This document shows positions 44,952 through 55,809 of a stretch of 64,000 bases of DNA, piece after piece (position 1 is the stretch's first letter; the number at the start of each line of letters is the position of its first letter). Both the position numbers and the translations under genes were made by a program. Under the pieces are notes generated by a model. It was given only the letters and a program-made list of their open reading frames with translations, was not told the origin of the DNA and ran no database searches. The stretch is from Dacryopinax spathularia (taxonomy: Eukaryota > Basidiomycota > Dacrymycetes > Dacrymycetales > Dacrymycetaceae): the NCBI GenBank assembly GCA_037974965.1, contig JBBPFI010000006.1, positions 1,674,001-1,738,000 of the forward strand, given 5' to 3'.

Positions 44952-46014
44952 GGTTTCGCCTTAATTCGACCAATGTTCTAGCTTTGTCGGCGAGAGACTA
45001 TAAGGAAAACATCAAGGAATAGAAAGTTAGTTGGCGAGTAAATAATATCCTAGTTGAATGGACATTAATATTCAATTCATGCCTGTAACAGCATGGACAG
45101 CCTACGCATACGCTAGGGCTTCTCGGACTCACGTGACCCCTGATCTTCCGCTTCTGGCTGGGATCGCCCACGGCCATTTTTAGGGAAAATCAGCTATTTC
45201 TGCTTCTTTTCTCCGTGCATCGAAGAAGGGACCGGCATGACAGCTCTTCCCCTGACTCCTACCTCCTTCATTGTCTTTGTAAAAGTCGACGAGGACTGCA
45301 ACGCACGGAGGCGACGCCGCAGGACGGATGGGGATCGGGTTTTGATGCGGCGACGCTTGTGATCGCTTTTCAGTGAATGACACAAAAGCCGCTTCTGGTT
45401 GCTTATGGAAACACCTCGAGCTCTTCCCCCTAAATCAGTCAATCAGGAGCATCGATTGATTCATGAAAGCTGTCCAGAAAAAATCCAGTTCGTCGGCCGT
45501 TGCCGTGGCAAATTGCAGCGAGGCCGCCAAGGTCAGACTGTGGTTCCGCTCAAACCCCGTCAAAGCAGTTTCTCGAAATACCCGCTCTAAGAGCGATCCG
45601 CTGTGGATTGGAGCTGTCAGCACCCTGCGTGGGTGTAGAGCGGCTTTTGCGGGGGGCTGCGTCATTTATCGTCTACAAGGGTTGTCTACCAGGCCTTGGA
45701 TCGTTCTCGGGTTGAAGATGGCATGGTATCCAAACCTAGTAAGTTCTGCAAAATGGTCGCACAAGATCTGCAATCTGAATAATGTCCTTTAGCAACGACT
45801 TGAGTGGGACTGAGGTAGCCGAGTGGATATTGGAAGTTCCGGTTTGGGGATGGATATATTGTGTGGCGGATAGGTGGTAGGTGGTTATACTAGCCTCGGC
45901 ACAGCAGAATCAGCACCGTCCTCCCACTTGCGGCGTTCGGCGGACTTACTAGATCGTTTACGTTCTACTCCATTGTTCATCTCCTCCCCAGCGGCCTCTT
46001 CCTGGATCCAGTGG
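44952..46014. other. Intergenic, upstream of ATG22
   Basis: About 1.06 kb; the ATG22 promoter should lie in the first few hundred bases. Plus frames at 45,463-45,792 and others show no recognisable content. I see no RNA gene or repeat. Confidence 0.35.
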
Positions 46015-46299
46015 CTACCGCTTCAAGGCCTTGCGAGCGTCTGACCACTTTTTTCGAATCGCACTCAGCAGGCCGTCAACTCGATCTCGCCTCCTGACCG
46101 CAGAATACGTCGGCGGAACCGCATGCGCCGCTGTCGAGGCCTTGTGCATTGCTATAACATTCGAGAGGTCGCCAAGAACAGTGCGGCTACGCGGGTCTTT
46201 CGGTCCTGGCGGATCTGTGGCCGAACTCGTCGAGGCGGGCAAAGGCGTCGGGCCTGACCCACTCGGTTGCATGCTGGCATAGGCGTAGCGAACCGTCAT
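46015..46299 (-). CDS. Possible small hypothetical protein
   Basis: Open frame of 94 residues starting MTVRYAYASMQPSGSGPTPL. It has a Pro/Ser/Thr-rich first half and a basic end (VDGLLSAIRKKWSDARKALK) that could form an amphipathic helix. No family recognised and no flanking exons found. Composition is plausible for a real protein, but chance cannot be excluded in GC-rich DNA. Confidence 0.3.
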   Translation of the reverse strand: MTVRYAYASMQPSGSGPTPLPASTSSATDPPGPKDPRSRTVLGDLSNVIAMHKASTAAHAVPPTYSAVRRRDRVDGLLSAIRKKWSDARKALKR

Positions 46300-47276
46300 G
46301 AGATAGAGGGAAGCAACTGCCGCGAAATTTCGTGTATAGCGCAGTTCGTGCTCGCTGAAGGACGGCGGCGACGGTCATTTTAGCCAGGTGTCTCAGCTAT
46401 ATAACGTGAAACAGAGTTGAAAGAGGCAACAGTCGACACGAGGCCTCGGCGTGCGGATGCTATGAATTTCCCGCGCAATCACCCGCCCAGAGTTACACAG
46501 GCAGGCAGGATCCTCGCGAATCCGCGCCGCCCACCAGTGTCGGGAATAGGAGCTAGAAGCCGCACGAGCGGAAGCGGTGCCCCAAGATGGAAGCTAGGGT
46601 AGCAGAGGGGATCGAGATTCGCTATTGTTCCTTGCCAGGCGGCTTCTGCGCTGCTTAATTGGGTTCCGGACGTCGGCGGAGTTCCCATGCGGTTACTCGC
46701 TTATCGCCGGCAAAATCTTTGCCTATCTGGGCTATCGCCGAACCTTCCGATCGCCGCGATTGTCCCTGGTTTTGATGGACATGTTATTTCCTCGGGCAAT
46801 AGGATACCCTCGCGGCTTCGACCAGAGTTTGAGGCGTATTTGGGCGAGGCGAGTTCTTCTGTCTCACGGCTGCGCGACTGAAACTCCGTGCTGTGGATAT
46901 CACCGCCGGCCCCATCACTCCGCGTCGAGCTTATAGGCAATGCGATGTGCTGTCATCGGTTTATTGTCCTGGTCCGGTGCTGGAGGGAGCCATGGCGTTT
47001 CCCGGTTGCGCTTAGAAATGATGTCTGATTCTGCATCGAACCTTGGAATCCCAGCAGCGTTTTGATTGTCAAGAATGCCGGCAGTTCGGCCAAACGCGAA
47101 CCTCGGCGGTGTTACGGCACGACGTCGAAATTCGCGAATCTCGGCGGTGTACCGAGCTCGGGGCTAGAAACGATCATACAAAGTCGTTCATTAAGCCGGA
47201 GATAGGAAATTACAAATACATACGCCGCCGCTAGCAGAACCCCAGGGAATAAAGCCGAGAAGACAGCAGAGTCTCG
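46300..47276. other. Intergenic, no gene recognised
   Basis: About 980 bp between the possible small gene and the MED14 stop. Frames on both strands up to ~100 codons (e.g. 46,625-46,936) have no recognisable domain. Composition looks more mixed than in neighbouring coding DNA; could be old degenerate sequence. Confidence 0.35.
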
Positions 47277-50200
47277 TCATGCCGGATTTGTGGGCGCCTC
47301 CTCCTTTTCTGGTGGCTTAGCGGCCTCCTTTTCTAGCACTTTGAGCATCCCCTCGTGTACAAAACGTACAACCGACCGCACGGCATCTTGATGGCATATC
47401 AGTCCAGCGTCAAGCGGGATCACATCGGGCATCTTGGCTTTCCCGGGTTGGGTCGAAGCTGCACCAGTGCGCTCCTTCGCGACGCTACGTGTCACGTCCA
47501 GCAGAAGCTCGGGAAGGCCATCGATGATTTGGTACGTGCCCGAGAACTTAGCGGACGACTCGCGCATGAGGTTGATGACAGGATGTTGCGGGAAAAGCAC
47601 CTTGCCGACGGGGTTGAAGAGGTGGATAGCGCCGTCCACCACAAGCACGCGTGAGTTGGGAAGTAATCGGAAGTCGAGTGCATGTGGCGCATCGCCGTAA
47701 ACGGCGCGAACCCAGCCTGCTTCCCGCAGCATCCAGCGCATCTTCACTTCTGCTGGCTTCTCGAGCTGGTCGAATTCCAGCAAGAGCGGCAAGGTATCCC
47801 GTAGAATTTCGATGAGCTTGCGCGGTCCACTTTCCTCGAAGACGCGGGAATAGTGTTCGACGCCTTCTTCATGCGGATTACGACGTCCGGGAGTGCCATG
47901 GTAGGAAAAGACGAGGGATGTGGAGCCATGAGAGGATATCGTGAGTGCGAAGGACTGCAGCGGATTAGCCAGAGCCTGCTGGGGACGGGAGGATTACGCA
48001 CATTCTGGTATAACAAGGAAACTGACGATAACGTGAAGGACAAAAGCTGCACGCCGGCATAGCGCGGCTCTTGTGACATCGTCCGCACTGTAAACGAAAT
48101 CAGTACCCCAAACAGGCTCTTCTCGGAAGGCGGCTCACCTTCCCTCGCCACACTAACAGCCTTGCTCACACCCTCCCACGCCCTCAAGAATGCCCGAATA
48201 GCCCCATGCACGCTCTCCAAATGAAAATCGATCACGCCGGTCTTACTATCCAACTTGACCCTCACGCCCGCATACTCCCCCGTCGTACTCTTCTCATCCG
48301 CAAGCGGAACGAAGAACTCGCTCCTCAGCGCAACAGAGACAATAACGCCCACTGGCCCATAGAGGCGCGTCCAGTTTATAGCGCGGAAAGCGATATACGC
48401 GCACCACGCGTCGGCCGACATCGTACTTGCGTCCGAGGACATCGCCCCCAGGAAAGCGGACGACTCGATCCGGATTGTAGGGACTTCTTTTTGCAGTAAG
48501 GGGGGCGCAACTGGGAGAGTCTCGATCCTGCTTGCTCCTGCGGAGGGGGAGTCGAACACCGACCAGTAGGCGATCTTGCCGTCCCTCAGCTGCTGCTCGA
48601 GCTCCGCATGCGCGACACGAGCGCGACAGAACGCGTACAGGTCGCATAGCGCATCCTGGGTGATTGACCACCTGCTATCTTGCGCCCCGGGTGCGGACGG
48701 GTCTGAACCGGTTATTCGACGGATATCGAGCCAGGCACATTCGAGGATCTGGAACTCGGGCGCGATCTCTTCGTTCACGAGGGCGACTTTGAGCATCGCG
48801 TACTGCAGCCCCGAGTCGGCGAGGACGAGGACGAGGTAGTGCGATGGGAAGGAGGCGAGGGCGATGTACAGGAAGAGACGGGCGGTGGGGCCGAAGTGGG
48901 GCATGTCCTGTGCGCGGACGAGACGGGTCTTGGTGACGTTTGTGCGGAGGACGGCGGCTGTCTTCTCCAGGTCCTCTAACAATATCTAAACCGCCTTATG
49001 AGCAATCTCCTTTCTCCGCGTGGAAGATGAAGGCTTACGTTGAACCGGGTCATACAAACCGCATCGACGAACGCAGTAGGCCGCTCATTGATCCTCCTCA
49101 CAAGCGCAGCAATCTTCTCATTCCTACTCGAGCTCGGCAAGACCCCCCTCTCCCGGACAACAAACATGCCCGACCTAATATCAAGCGTGATGGTCGTCAG
49201 CTCTCCAGGTCGGAAATGCAGCTGCAGCGCAGGGGTGCCATCTGTCTCCAAAAGTCAGTAGAGAATCATCAGAGGGGGGACTGGGGGTACGCACCTTCGC
49301 CCTCGACGAGCGATACCTCCCCCTCCCGCCAAACGATCCCCGCACTCCCGCCCCTCAGCATCCCCCATATCCACCCCCACAGCCTCCTAACATGCACCCC
49401 CACCACCCGTCTCAAAACAGCCTCAAAATCCAGATCCCTCGGGTCAACATCAAACTCTTCCCCCACTAGCGCAGCGGGAGGAAGAGAGATACCGGACCAA
49501 GAGCGCGCCGGCTGCCAGATCACACGCAGGCGGAGTCCGTCCACTTTGTCTTTTGTTTTTACGGTCGTTTCCCTTGCTGAGGAGGAGGAGGAGGAGGAGA
49601 GGAGGAGGAGGCCGGACTTGGAGCGGTCTTCCATCTCTGCTAATACTCGCCCGAGCGCTGACCGGCCCTGTCGGGGCCGGGACTCAAGGGAGATGGATAC
49701 GCTCCCGCCGTAGACTTTGCTCTGCGATGCCGGCCAGGGCGGGTTCCCGGCAGGGGGAGGCGGACGAGGGCGCTGCCAGTATTGTGCGCTGAGCGTGCGC
49801 CTGTCACGGGAGAAGGTGAGGTGGAGATGGGCGGACCAGCCGAGAGTGCGGACGAGGGTTTGGGCTTGATGGTAAAGGATCTCGAGTTGGTAGGAGAGGG
49901 CGAACATCTCTGTTCAATTTCAATTTCAACGCGCTCTTGATTAGCCGTGCGAAGCGCAGTGGGGGGTAGGAGGAGGACGTACGGAGGAAATTGTAGGCCC
50001 GAACAAGGGGAGCGTCGACCGTCACCACCCGGGGACATCGTTTTTTCCTCCCTTGCTGCTGCGCTTGCTCTTCCTCCGCTGTGGCAGGAGGAGGACCATT
50101 GGGATCATGTCCCAGCGCGAGCTGCTGGTTAACAAGCGCGATGATCTGTTCCCTTAGCGCGCCCTGTGGTTTCCTCGGGAAGCCTGCATAAGCCGTCAGC

Positions 50201-51457
50201 CTCATTCCCGCATCCACTCTCCATCCTGGCCGTCCGCCGGCGGTGCGAGCAGCAGCCGCTGGAGGACTTGGGGCAGGGCAGAGTGTGCAGATGGAAGAAC
50301 GCACGTTCGAACACCCTCGTCGGGTCCCTCGCCCCGATCAACCACTCCACCCCCAAAAGATACCAGACCTGCCATCCCTCCGCCCCGCCCGTGACGAAGC
50401 TCGCCCTGAACAGGTTCGGGACGGTGAACGTCACTCTTCCATCGTGTACTCTGTAGGTCGACATCTCGATAGGCAGGATCTCGGATGTGCGCAGGCGCAG
50501 GCGGAGGGTTCGGTCCATTGCTTGGAGGGTGCGGATCGCCTCTGCTGGGGAGGGGCGAGCGGGGGGGCGGAACCATTCCTTTTCACCTTGTCTGTTAGCT
50601 GGTGTGCAGAGATGGGAGGTGAGATGGGAAGGGGAAGGGAGACGGACCTGGATACATTTGGGCAGGCGGAGGTACGTGCCGCTGCTTAGCACGTCTAGGG
50701 CGGTCAGGATGTCCCATTGTCTGCTCCGGGCGGAGACGAGCGCGCGCTTGACGTTGTAGAGCCGCTCGGTCGCTTCCCTAAACTGGCCGTTCTGGACTTG
50801 GAGGAAGAATCGCACGTCCTGCGCGGCGTGTCAGCTCAATGTCCACCAGGGACGTTCAGTCATGCTTCCTGGCTCATGAGGAGCACAGGACCTGGGGGAG
50901 CTGGGGATGTGAACATGAGAGTGGGGACGTACTTGACACTTTTGGACTACGGCGGCGTCCCTTGCCCAGCGCGCTAAGACCAGTACCTTGACCACCTGCT
51001 TGCGTGTTTGGCTGCCGTACTCCCGAATAGCGTGCTTCCGCTCCGTATCAGACTTGCTAGGTAGCCTATCCAAAAGCGTCAGATATATCGCCCTCCCCAG
51101 CAACCCAGCACAGGAGATGCAAAAGTGATAGACGGGAGGAGGAAGGAGGACGGAAGAAGAGGAGCAGAGATGAACGCGCACGCACACTTCGACCAGATTC
51201 TGCAAGTCCTCAAACGCCTTCTGCACCAGCCGTCCCACGACCTCACTAAGCGGTATCATATCCGTCAACTCATGCGGCAACGGTGGCGGGCTCGGTATCC
51301 TTCCCGCAGCCTGACCCGCCGGGGGAGGAGGAAGCTTGCTGACTTGCAGGGCATTGCTGTTTGTGGGCTGAGCCGGGGGTGGTAGGAGCCCGTTCTTTTG
51401 AGGCTGTGGTTGAGAGGGATGGGAGGGCGAGAGGAGACCGTTGGGCGTGCTGGCCAT
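47277..51457 (-). CDS. MED14: Mediator complex subunit 14 (Med14/Rgr1)
   Basis: Backbone subunit of the Mediator coactivator, linking head, middle and tail modules. The N-terminus is Pro/Gln-rich, then LPHELTDMIPLSEVVGRLVQ with the Med14 N-terminal domain: YLTLLDRLPSKSDTERKHAI, VVKVLVLARWARDAAVVQKC, and FREATERLYNVKRALVSARS. Then come the central repeats: VTFTVPNLFRASF, GWQVWYLLGVEWLIG, REQIIALVNQQLA, LSYQLEILYHQAQTL. After ~49.0 kb, PTARLFLYIALASFPSHYLV, DFHLESVHGAIRAFLRAWEG and a C-terminal part with FDQLEKPAEVKMRWMLREAG. At least eight introns are implied (near 51.15, 50.87, 50.6, 50.2, 49.93, 49.27, 49.0 and 48.1 kb). Total ~1,150-1,200 residues, normal for fungal Rgr1. Divergent from the JmjC-like gene. 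Confidence 0.88.
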
Positions 51458-51905
51458 CTTTTGGTGTTATGGCTGAGGAGAGGGGACTGAGCGGCGGGAG
51501 AAGGGCATGGGCCGCCACTGGTTGTCGTCAACAGCCTCTCCTCTCTACAGTCTCTCCAAGGTATAGTCGACAGTATTAGCTCAGTTAATACAAGTATTAG
51601 CTCAGTAGTGTACCAGTTAGGATTCTAGTAAAGCAGGTGTATGCGCCTATGAATGGGGAGAGAGGTGCGTGTCCGGGATTGTCGTGGTCGTTCGAGCTGG
51701 ACAACGAGCGCTCTAACTGCCCTGGGTGGCGGTGTAGAATGATTACCTAAGCTATGTACGTAATTCAGGGAAGTTACTGCGTCTTCTTCAGTGCGCGTCT
51801 TTTGCTGTTCCGGCCGTACAACCGTGGCAACTGTACTGTTACTTGGAGAGTTGTACGCTGCTTCATCTCCAGTACGTGTACAGTATCTGAAGGATTATCT
51901 AATAG
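51458..51905. promoter_or_regulatory. Divergent promoter region, MED14 / JmjC-like gene
   Basis: About 450 bp between divergent starts. It includes two near-identical short repeats TATTAGCTCAGTTA/TATTAGCTCAGTAG at ~51,575 and ~51,596. No clear core-promoter motif. Confidence 0.35.
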
Positions 51906-53061
51906 ATGGTCATCCATTTCATACGCCCACAAGCACAGTTATGCAAACAGCGATGCGCATTCCCCACCCACCGTCACCCGCACAGATGGACATCCTCCTC
52001 GACCTCCCCCCCTGAACTCCCCCCAATCCCTCAGCTCGACCGCCCAACCCTCCAACAAATCTCCAACCACATCCTCACCTCCTCCACTCCGCTCCTCATA
52101 CACAACCTCGTTGACACCCACAAACTGACCGGATGGACCTCCGCCGGTCGATGGGCATCGCTGGCGGACCCACCGGCTGGACTGCTGGATGTCAGAGTCG
52201 AGCTCTGCACCCCTGGAAGGGGGTATAACTCCGCCACTGGGTATAGACCTTCCCTCCCCTCCTCCTCCTCCTCCGCATCCGCACCCTCGCACACCCAGTC
52301 AGACCAAGCCGACTTCGCCCAACTCCGCATGCCCCTCGCCCTGTTCATAGAAGCCTTCCTCCTCCGCCAGATCCCCTGGTCTTCCCCTTCTTCCGGTACG
52401 CAGCAGCGGCCAATAGGTTATGTTGCGCAATCCGACCTCCTCTCGTCTTGCCCCTCCCTCCTCGCAGAAGTCAAGAGCTGGGGCCCTCCTCTGCCCACGG
52501 CCGAGTCCAACAACGACGACCCACACGAGGGTGGTACGGCAGGAGGCAGTCAGAAGCAGAAGCAGAAGCACGGGAACTGGCTCGACTCCCTCCTCTCACT
52601 GGCGAGGGACAGATGGGGCAGCAGTCTCTGGCTCGGACCGGCGGGGACGTACACGCCGCCGCATACCGATCCGTATCATAATTTCTACTTGCAAGGTACT
52701 GTCCCTTTCCCCTCCCCCTCCCCCTTCTTCCCCTCCCTCTCTGCCCATAGAATCAGTCAGCTGACTCCGACCGTGATCGCCCACAGTAGACGGCACCAAA
52801 CGTCTCCTCCTCTTCCCCCCCACCTCCCAAACCCTTCACGCACTCGGCCTCCCCCCTTCCTCCACGGGCATGCAAAACACCAGCCCCATTCCCACAGAAG
52901 CACCTTTCTTGGCACATGACCCCCACTGGCCGCTCGCTAGCCGAGTGGAGAGGTGGACGGTCGAGCTGAGCCCGGGGGAGGTGTTGTGGATCCCTAAGGG
53001 GGTTTGGCACGCTGTTAGTGGAGTGGGGGATAGCTGTAGTTTGAATTGGTGGTTTCTCTAG
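51906..53061 (+). CDS. JmjC/cupin_8-type Fe(II)/2-oxoglutarate dioxygenase
   Basis: Predicted soluble oxygenase of the JMJD5/JMJD7/FIH-like group, hydroxylating proteins or RNA-linked substrates; the substrate cannot be told. Core: IPQLDRPTLQQISNHIL ... TPLLIHNLV, DVRVELCTPGRGYNSATG, LALFIEAFLLRQIPW, then WGSSLWLGPAGTYTPPHTD, where H-x-D gives two iron ligands (HTD) followed by YHNFYLQ. After an intron (~52,695-52,788) the frame continues VDGTKRLLLFPPTSQTLHAL, VELSPGEVLWIPKGVWHAV (third iron ligand His) and LNWWFL at the end. The N-terminus is uncertain: the listed ATG opens the frame, but a spliced start is likely because the neighbouring ATGs are out of frame. Confidence 0.8.
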
Positions 53062-53298
53062 CCTTTTGGCTATGAACTTCAGCCGGTGCGGATCCGCGAG
53101 GCGGAGGGTGAGAGTGGCTGCGGGGTCGAGCGGTGTGATTGCGAGCCGAGTGGGAGAAGCGGTCTAAAGGATTATATACCATACAAACATATACCTACCA
53201 TTACCATAAGATACAAATCCTCTATCTCTAAACTAAAACATCAATCCTCCTGCCCCTTCTTTCCGCGCCTCCATACCCCCAACCAGTAAAGAGGAAGC

Positions 53299-55365
53299 TC
53301 ATCCTCGCAATAACGGATCCTCCTCCTCCTCCCCAACCCCCACCCCAGCCTCAGCAACCTTATACCGCCTCACCAAGCGCGTATGCCTCGCCCCGTCCGG
53401 AAGGTCCTCGATCTCTTCTACGATCTCATATCCTCCTCGCTTGGGGAGGACGATTATGTAGACGTAGTAGAACAGGGCGGAGAACTGAGGTGCGACCTAT
53501 TAGAGCCAGCCAAGAAAAACAGAAGGTAAGGGGAAGGGACGTACGAGGAGGACACCTAGGCCTACTACGCAGTATGTGCCGTACCAGAAGGAGACGTCGC
53601 CTTGGCCTCCTTCGGGTGGTATCCTACCCCTCGCTATGAGTATACGAGCTGGTGCGTGGCAAAGCAGGCGCGAAACTCACAGCGGCATAACGAGCAAGAA
53701 CACATGCCACAAAACATACACCACAATAAACACATCCAGCATCTCATACCTGCTCCTCTCCAGCCCCTGTTTCCTCCTCCTAGCTCTCAGAGGCCATATC
53801 CCCACTGTAAACAGCATCCCAAACACGAGGAACGGATAGCTCGCCAGATCGAGGAGGAATGAGAATGCGTCCCGCGCGGGGAGGGCGAGGATGACGAGGA
53901 TGCTGAGTGCCCATTTGAACAGGATTGGGATTGTGGGTGTGCCGAAGGGGCGGGAGGTTGTCCAGAATGCTGGCCAGGGGAGGAGACCTTGTCGGGCGAT
54001 CTCGCGTTGCACGCGGGCAGAGCCGACGACGACGGCGATCTGTTTATGCTGTCAGTCGGGGCGAGGTGAGGAGAGGTAAGGAGGAAGAGGCGCACCATGT
54101 TGCCGAAACAGCTGGCGGTGACCATGATAGGCAGGATCTTGGCCGCCGCGCTGTCCCCGAAGACGTACTTGAAGAACAACGCACCCACGAGCTGTCCACT
54201 CGCTTTGATCTCCTCCGGCGGGACGACAGCGATGTACGCCACGTTGGTGAGGAGATAGAGCACAATCACGACAGTGAGGGAGATGTACCCGGCACGGGAA
54301 ACGACGCGGACCGGGTCAGCCGCTCGGACTTCAGCAAGCACGTAGAACGCGTTGTGCCAGCCGGCGAAGGCGGTGTTCGTCTTGATCAACGTGTTGGCGA
54401 GTCCATTGAGGTCCCAGTTCGAGCCGGACCAGGGATGCTGGAAGTGCGCCCATGGATCTTTAATGTGCGTCAGGCCAGTGAGGACGACGATACCGGTCAC
54501 TACGACGCTGAGCGAGATTGATCAGAGAGGGATTGCGGGTATGGACAATGGGCATACAAGGCGAGTGAGAGGACCTTGAATATTGAGAAAACGTTCACGA
54601 TCCTCAGACTCCACTTTGTCGAGAGCAAGGCAACTGGCCCACAACGTCAGCATCTCATGTAACTCGCAAGAACAACCCACTCACTCGCACTAGTGACGGT
54701 GGTTGCGACTATCGCCACGAGTGTCTGATTGGCCGAGGTGATCGGGAGGTCGAACGCGACGAGCCAATACTGTGCGAACACGATCGACGTGACGGCATGA
54801 TAACTATATGCAGCGTCAGCTCCATCCCAACCCGTGCATGGATATGCTCACGCCAGAAGAGTTGAAGTAATGGAAAACACGATGGGAACGAAGAACTTTG
54901 GCCTGGGGAATTCTTGCTCGAGGTAAACCACAGGTCCGCCGGACCGCTTCGGAAAGTAGGAAGATAACTCGGAGTAGACCATCAACCCGACTGGAGACGG
55001 ATAAGTGACCTAACCGTATATCACGACAGGGGGGATACGCACCATACGCGAGTAATGGCGCTAGTATCCAGGCTGCAAAGTACAGCCCGACCGAGCCGAC
55101 TGACAGCAGCACGGGCCCGCCAATGCTGAAGATGCCATGTCCCAGGATCTGGCCGAAGTTGAGGTTGATCGCGCTGAGCAGAGTGACATTGTGTCCTAGT
55201 GGGTTGTGCTATGGGCCGAGTCAGCGCTAGGTAGTGGTAATATCAGCATAGACTGGTACACACTCGCTCGACAGGTGCGCCTGGGACGACAGCCAACTCG
55301 GCTTCCTCCTCTGCCTCGTCGACAGGGGTCTCGGGAGGCGACTCATAGTCGTCCTCAGCTGTCAT
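53299..55365 (-). CDS. Amino-acid permease (APC superfamily, LAT/Mup1-like)
   Basis: Plasma-membrane amino-acid transporter with about twelve hydrophobic segments over at least seven exons. Start MTAEDDYESPPETPVDEAEE (acidic cytosolic tail). The first helix is LLSAINLNFGQILGHGIFSI, with the G-x-G-I-F pattern of APC substrate binding. Others: VGLYFAAWILAPLLAYG, FVPIVFSITSILL, IVVLTGLTHIKDPWAHFQH, NTAFAGWHNAFYVLAEVR, VIVLYLLTNVAYIAVVPPEE, ILPIMVTASCFGNM, AIVVGSARVQREIARQGLLP-type loop, LLDLASYPFLVFGMLFTVG and VFIVVYVLWHVFLLV. It ends with a Glu-rich cytosolic tail (VEEIEDLPDGARHTRLV ... EEEDPLLRG, stop at 53,299). The helix-1 pattern NLNFGQILGHGIFSI is close to fungal methionine permease-type proteins; substrate not determinable. 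Confidence 0.82.
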
Positions 55366-55809
55366 CGCTCACGCTTTCGACGTTTCGTGTTGCCAGTCCA
55401 GCACGATGTAAGTCAAGCTATGGTATATCGACGACAGCAGAGAGCAGAGGTGCACACGACATCCGCAGCGTCGTGTTTGTAGACATTTGCTCGCTGGTTG
55501 GGTTGCTGATGGATGAATGGATTACGGGTTTGAGCCGGTTGCGCGAGACTGACGCGAGCGCGCGACACGAAGATAAGGAGTTTACCGCGGCGACGGTGGT
55601 CTGCATTTGATCGCCAATAATACACTCTGACACAGAACAATCATTACGACCTACGTGAACCGGGTTCTTACGTCTCTACTTATACCCGCACATCTCCAGG
55701 CTAATGTCGCTGACACCACAAGCTTTGTGATGATACGAAAGCCACGGAACAACGAAGATACTTCATTCCCGATGTTCACGTCATTTGACTGTGATCACAA
55801 ATGCGCGGA
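55366..55809. other. Intergenic between permease and glycosyltransferase
   Basis: About 440 bp holding the permease promoter and the glycosyltransferase 3' end. Open frames on both strands here have no recognisable content. Confidence 0.4.

Noticed and set aside
45463-45792. 109-codon plus-strand frame
   Set aside because: No homology signal and unlike the codon pattern of nearby genes; likely chance.
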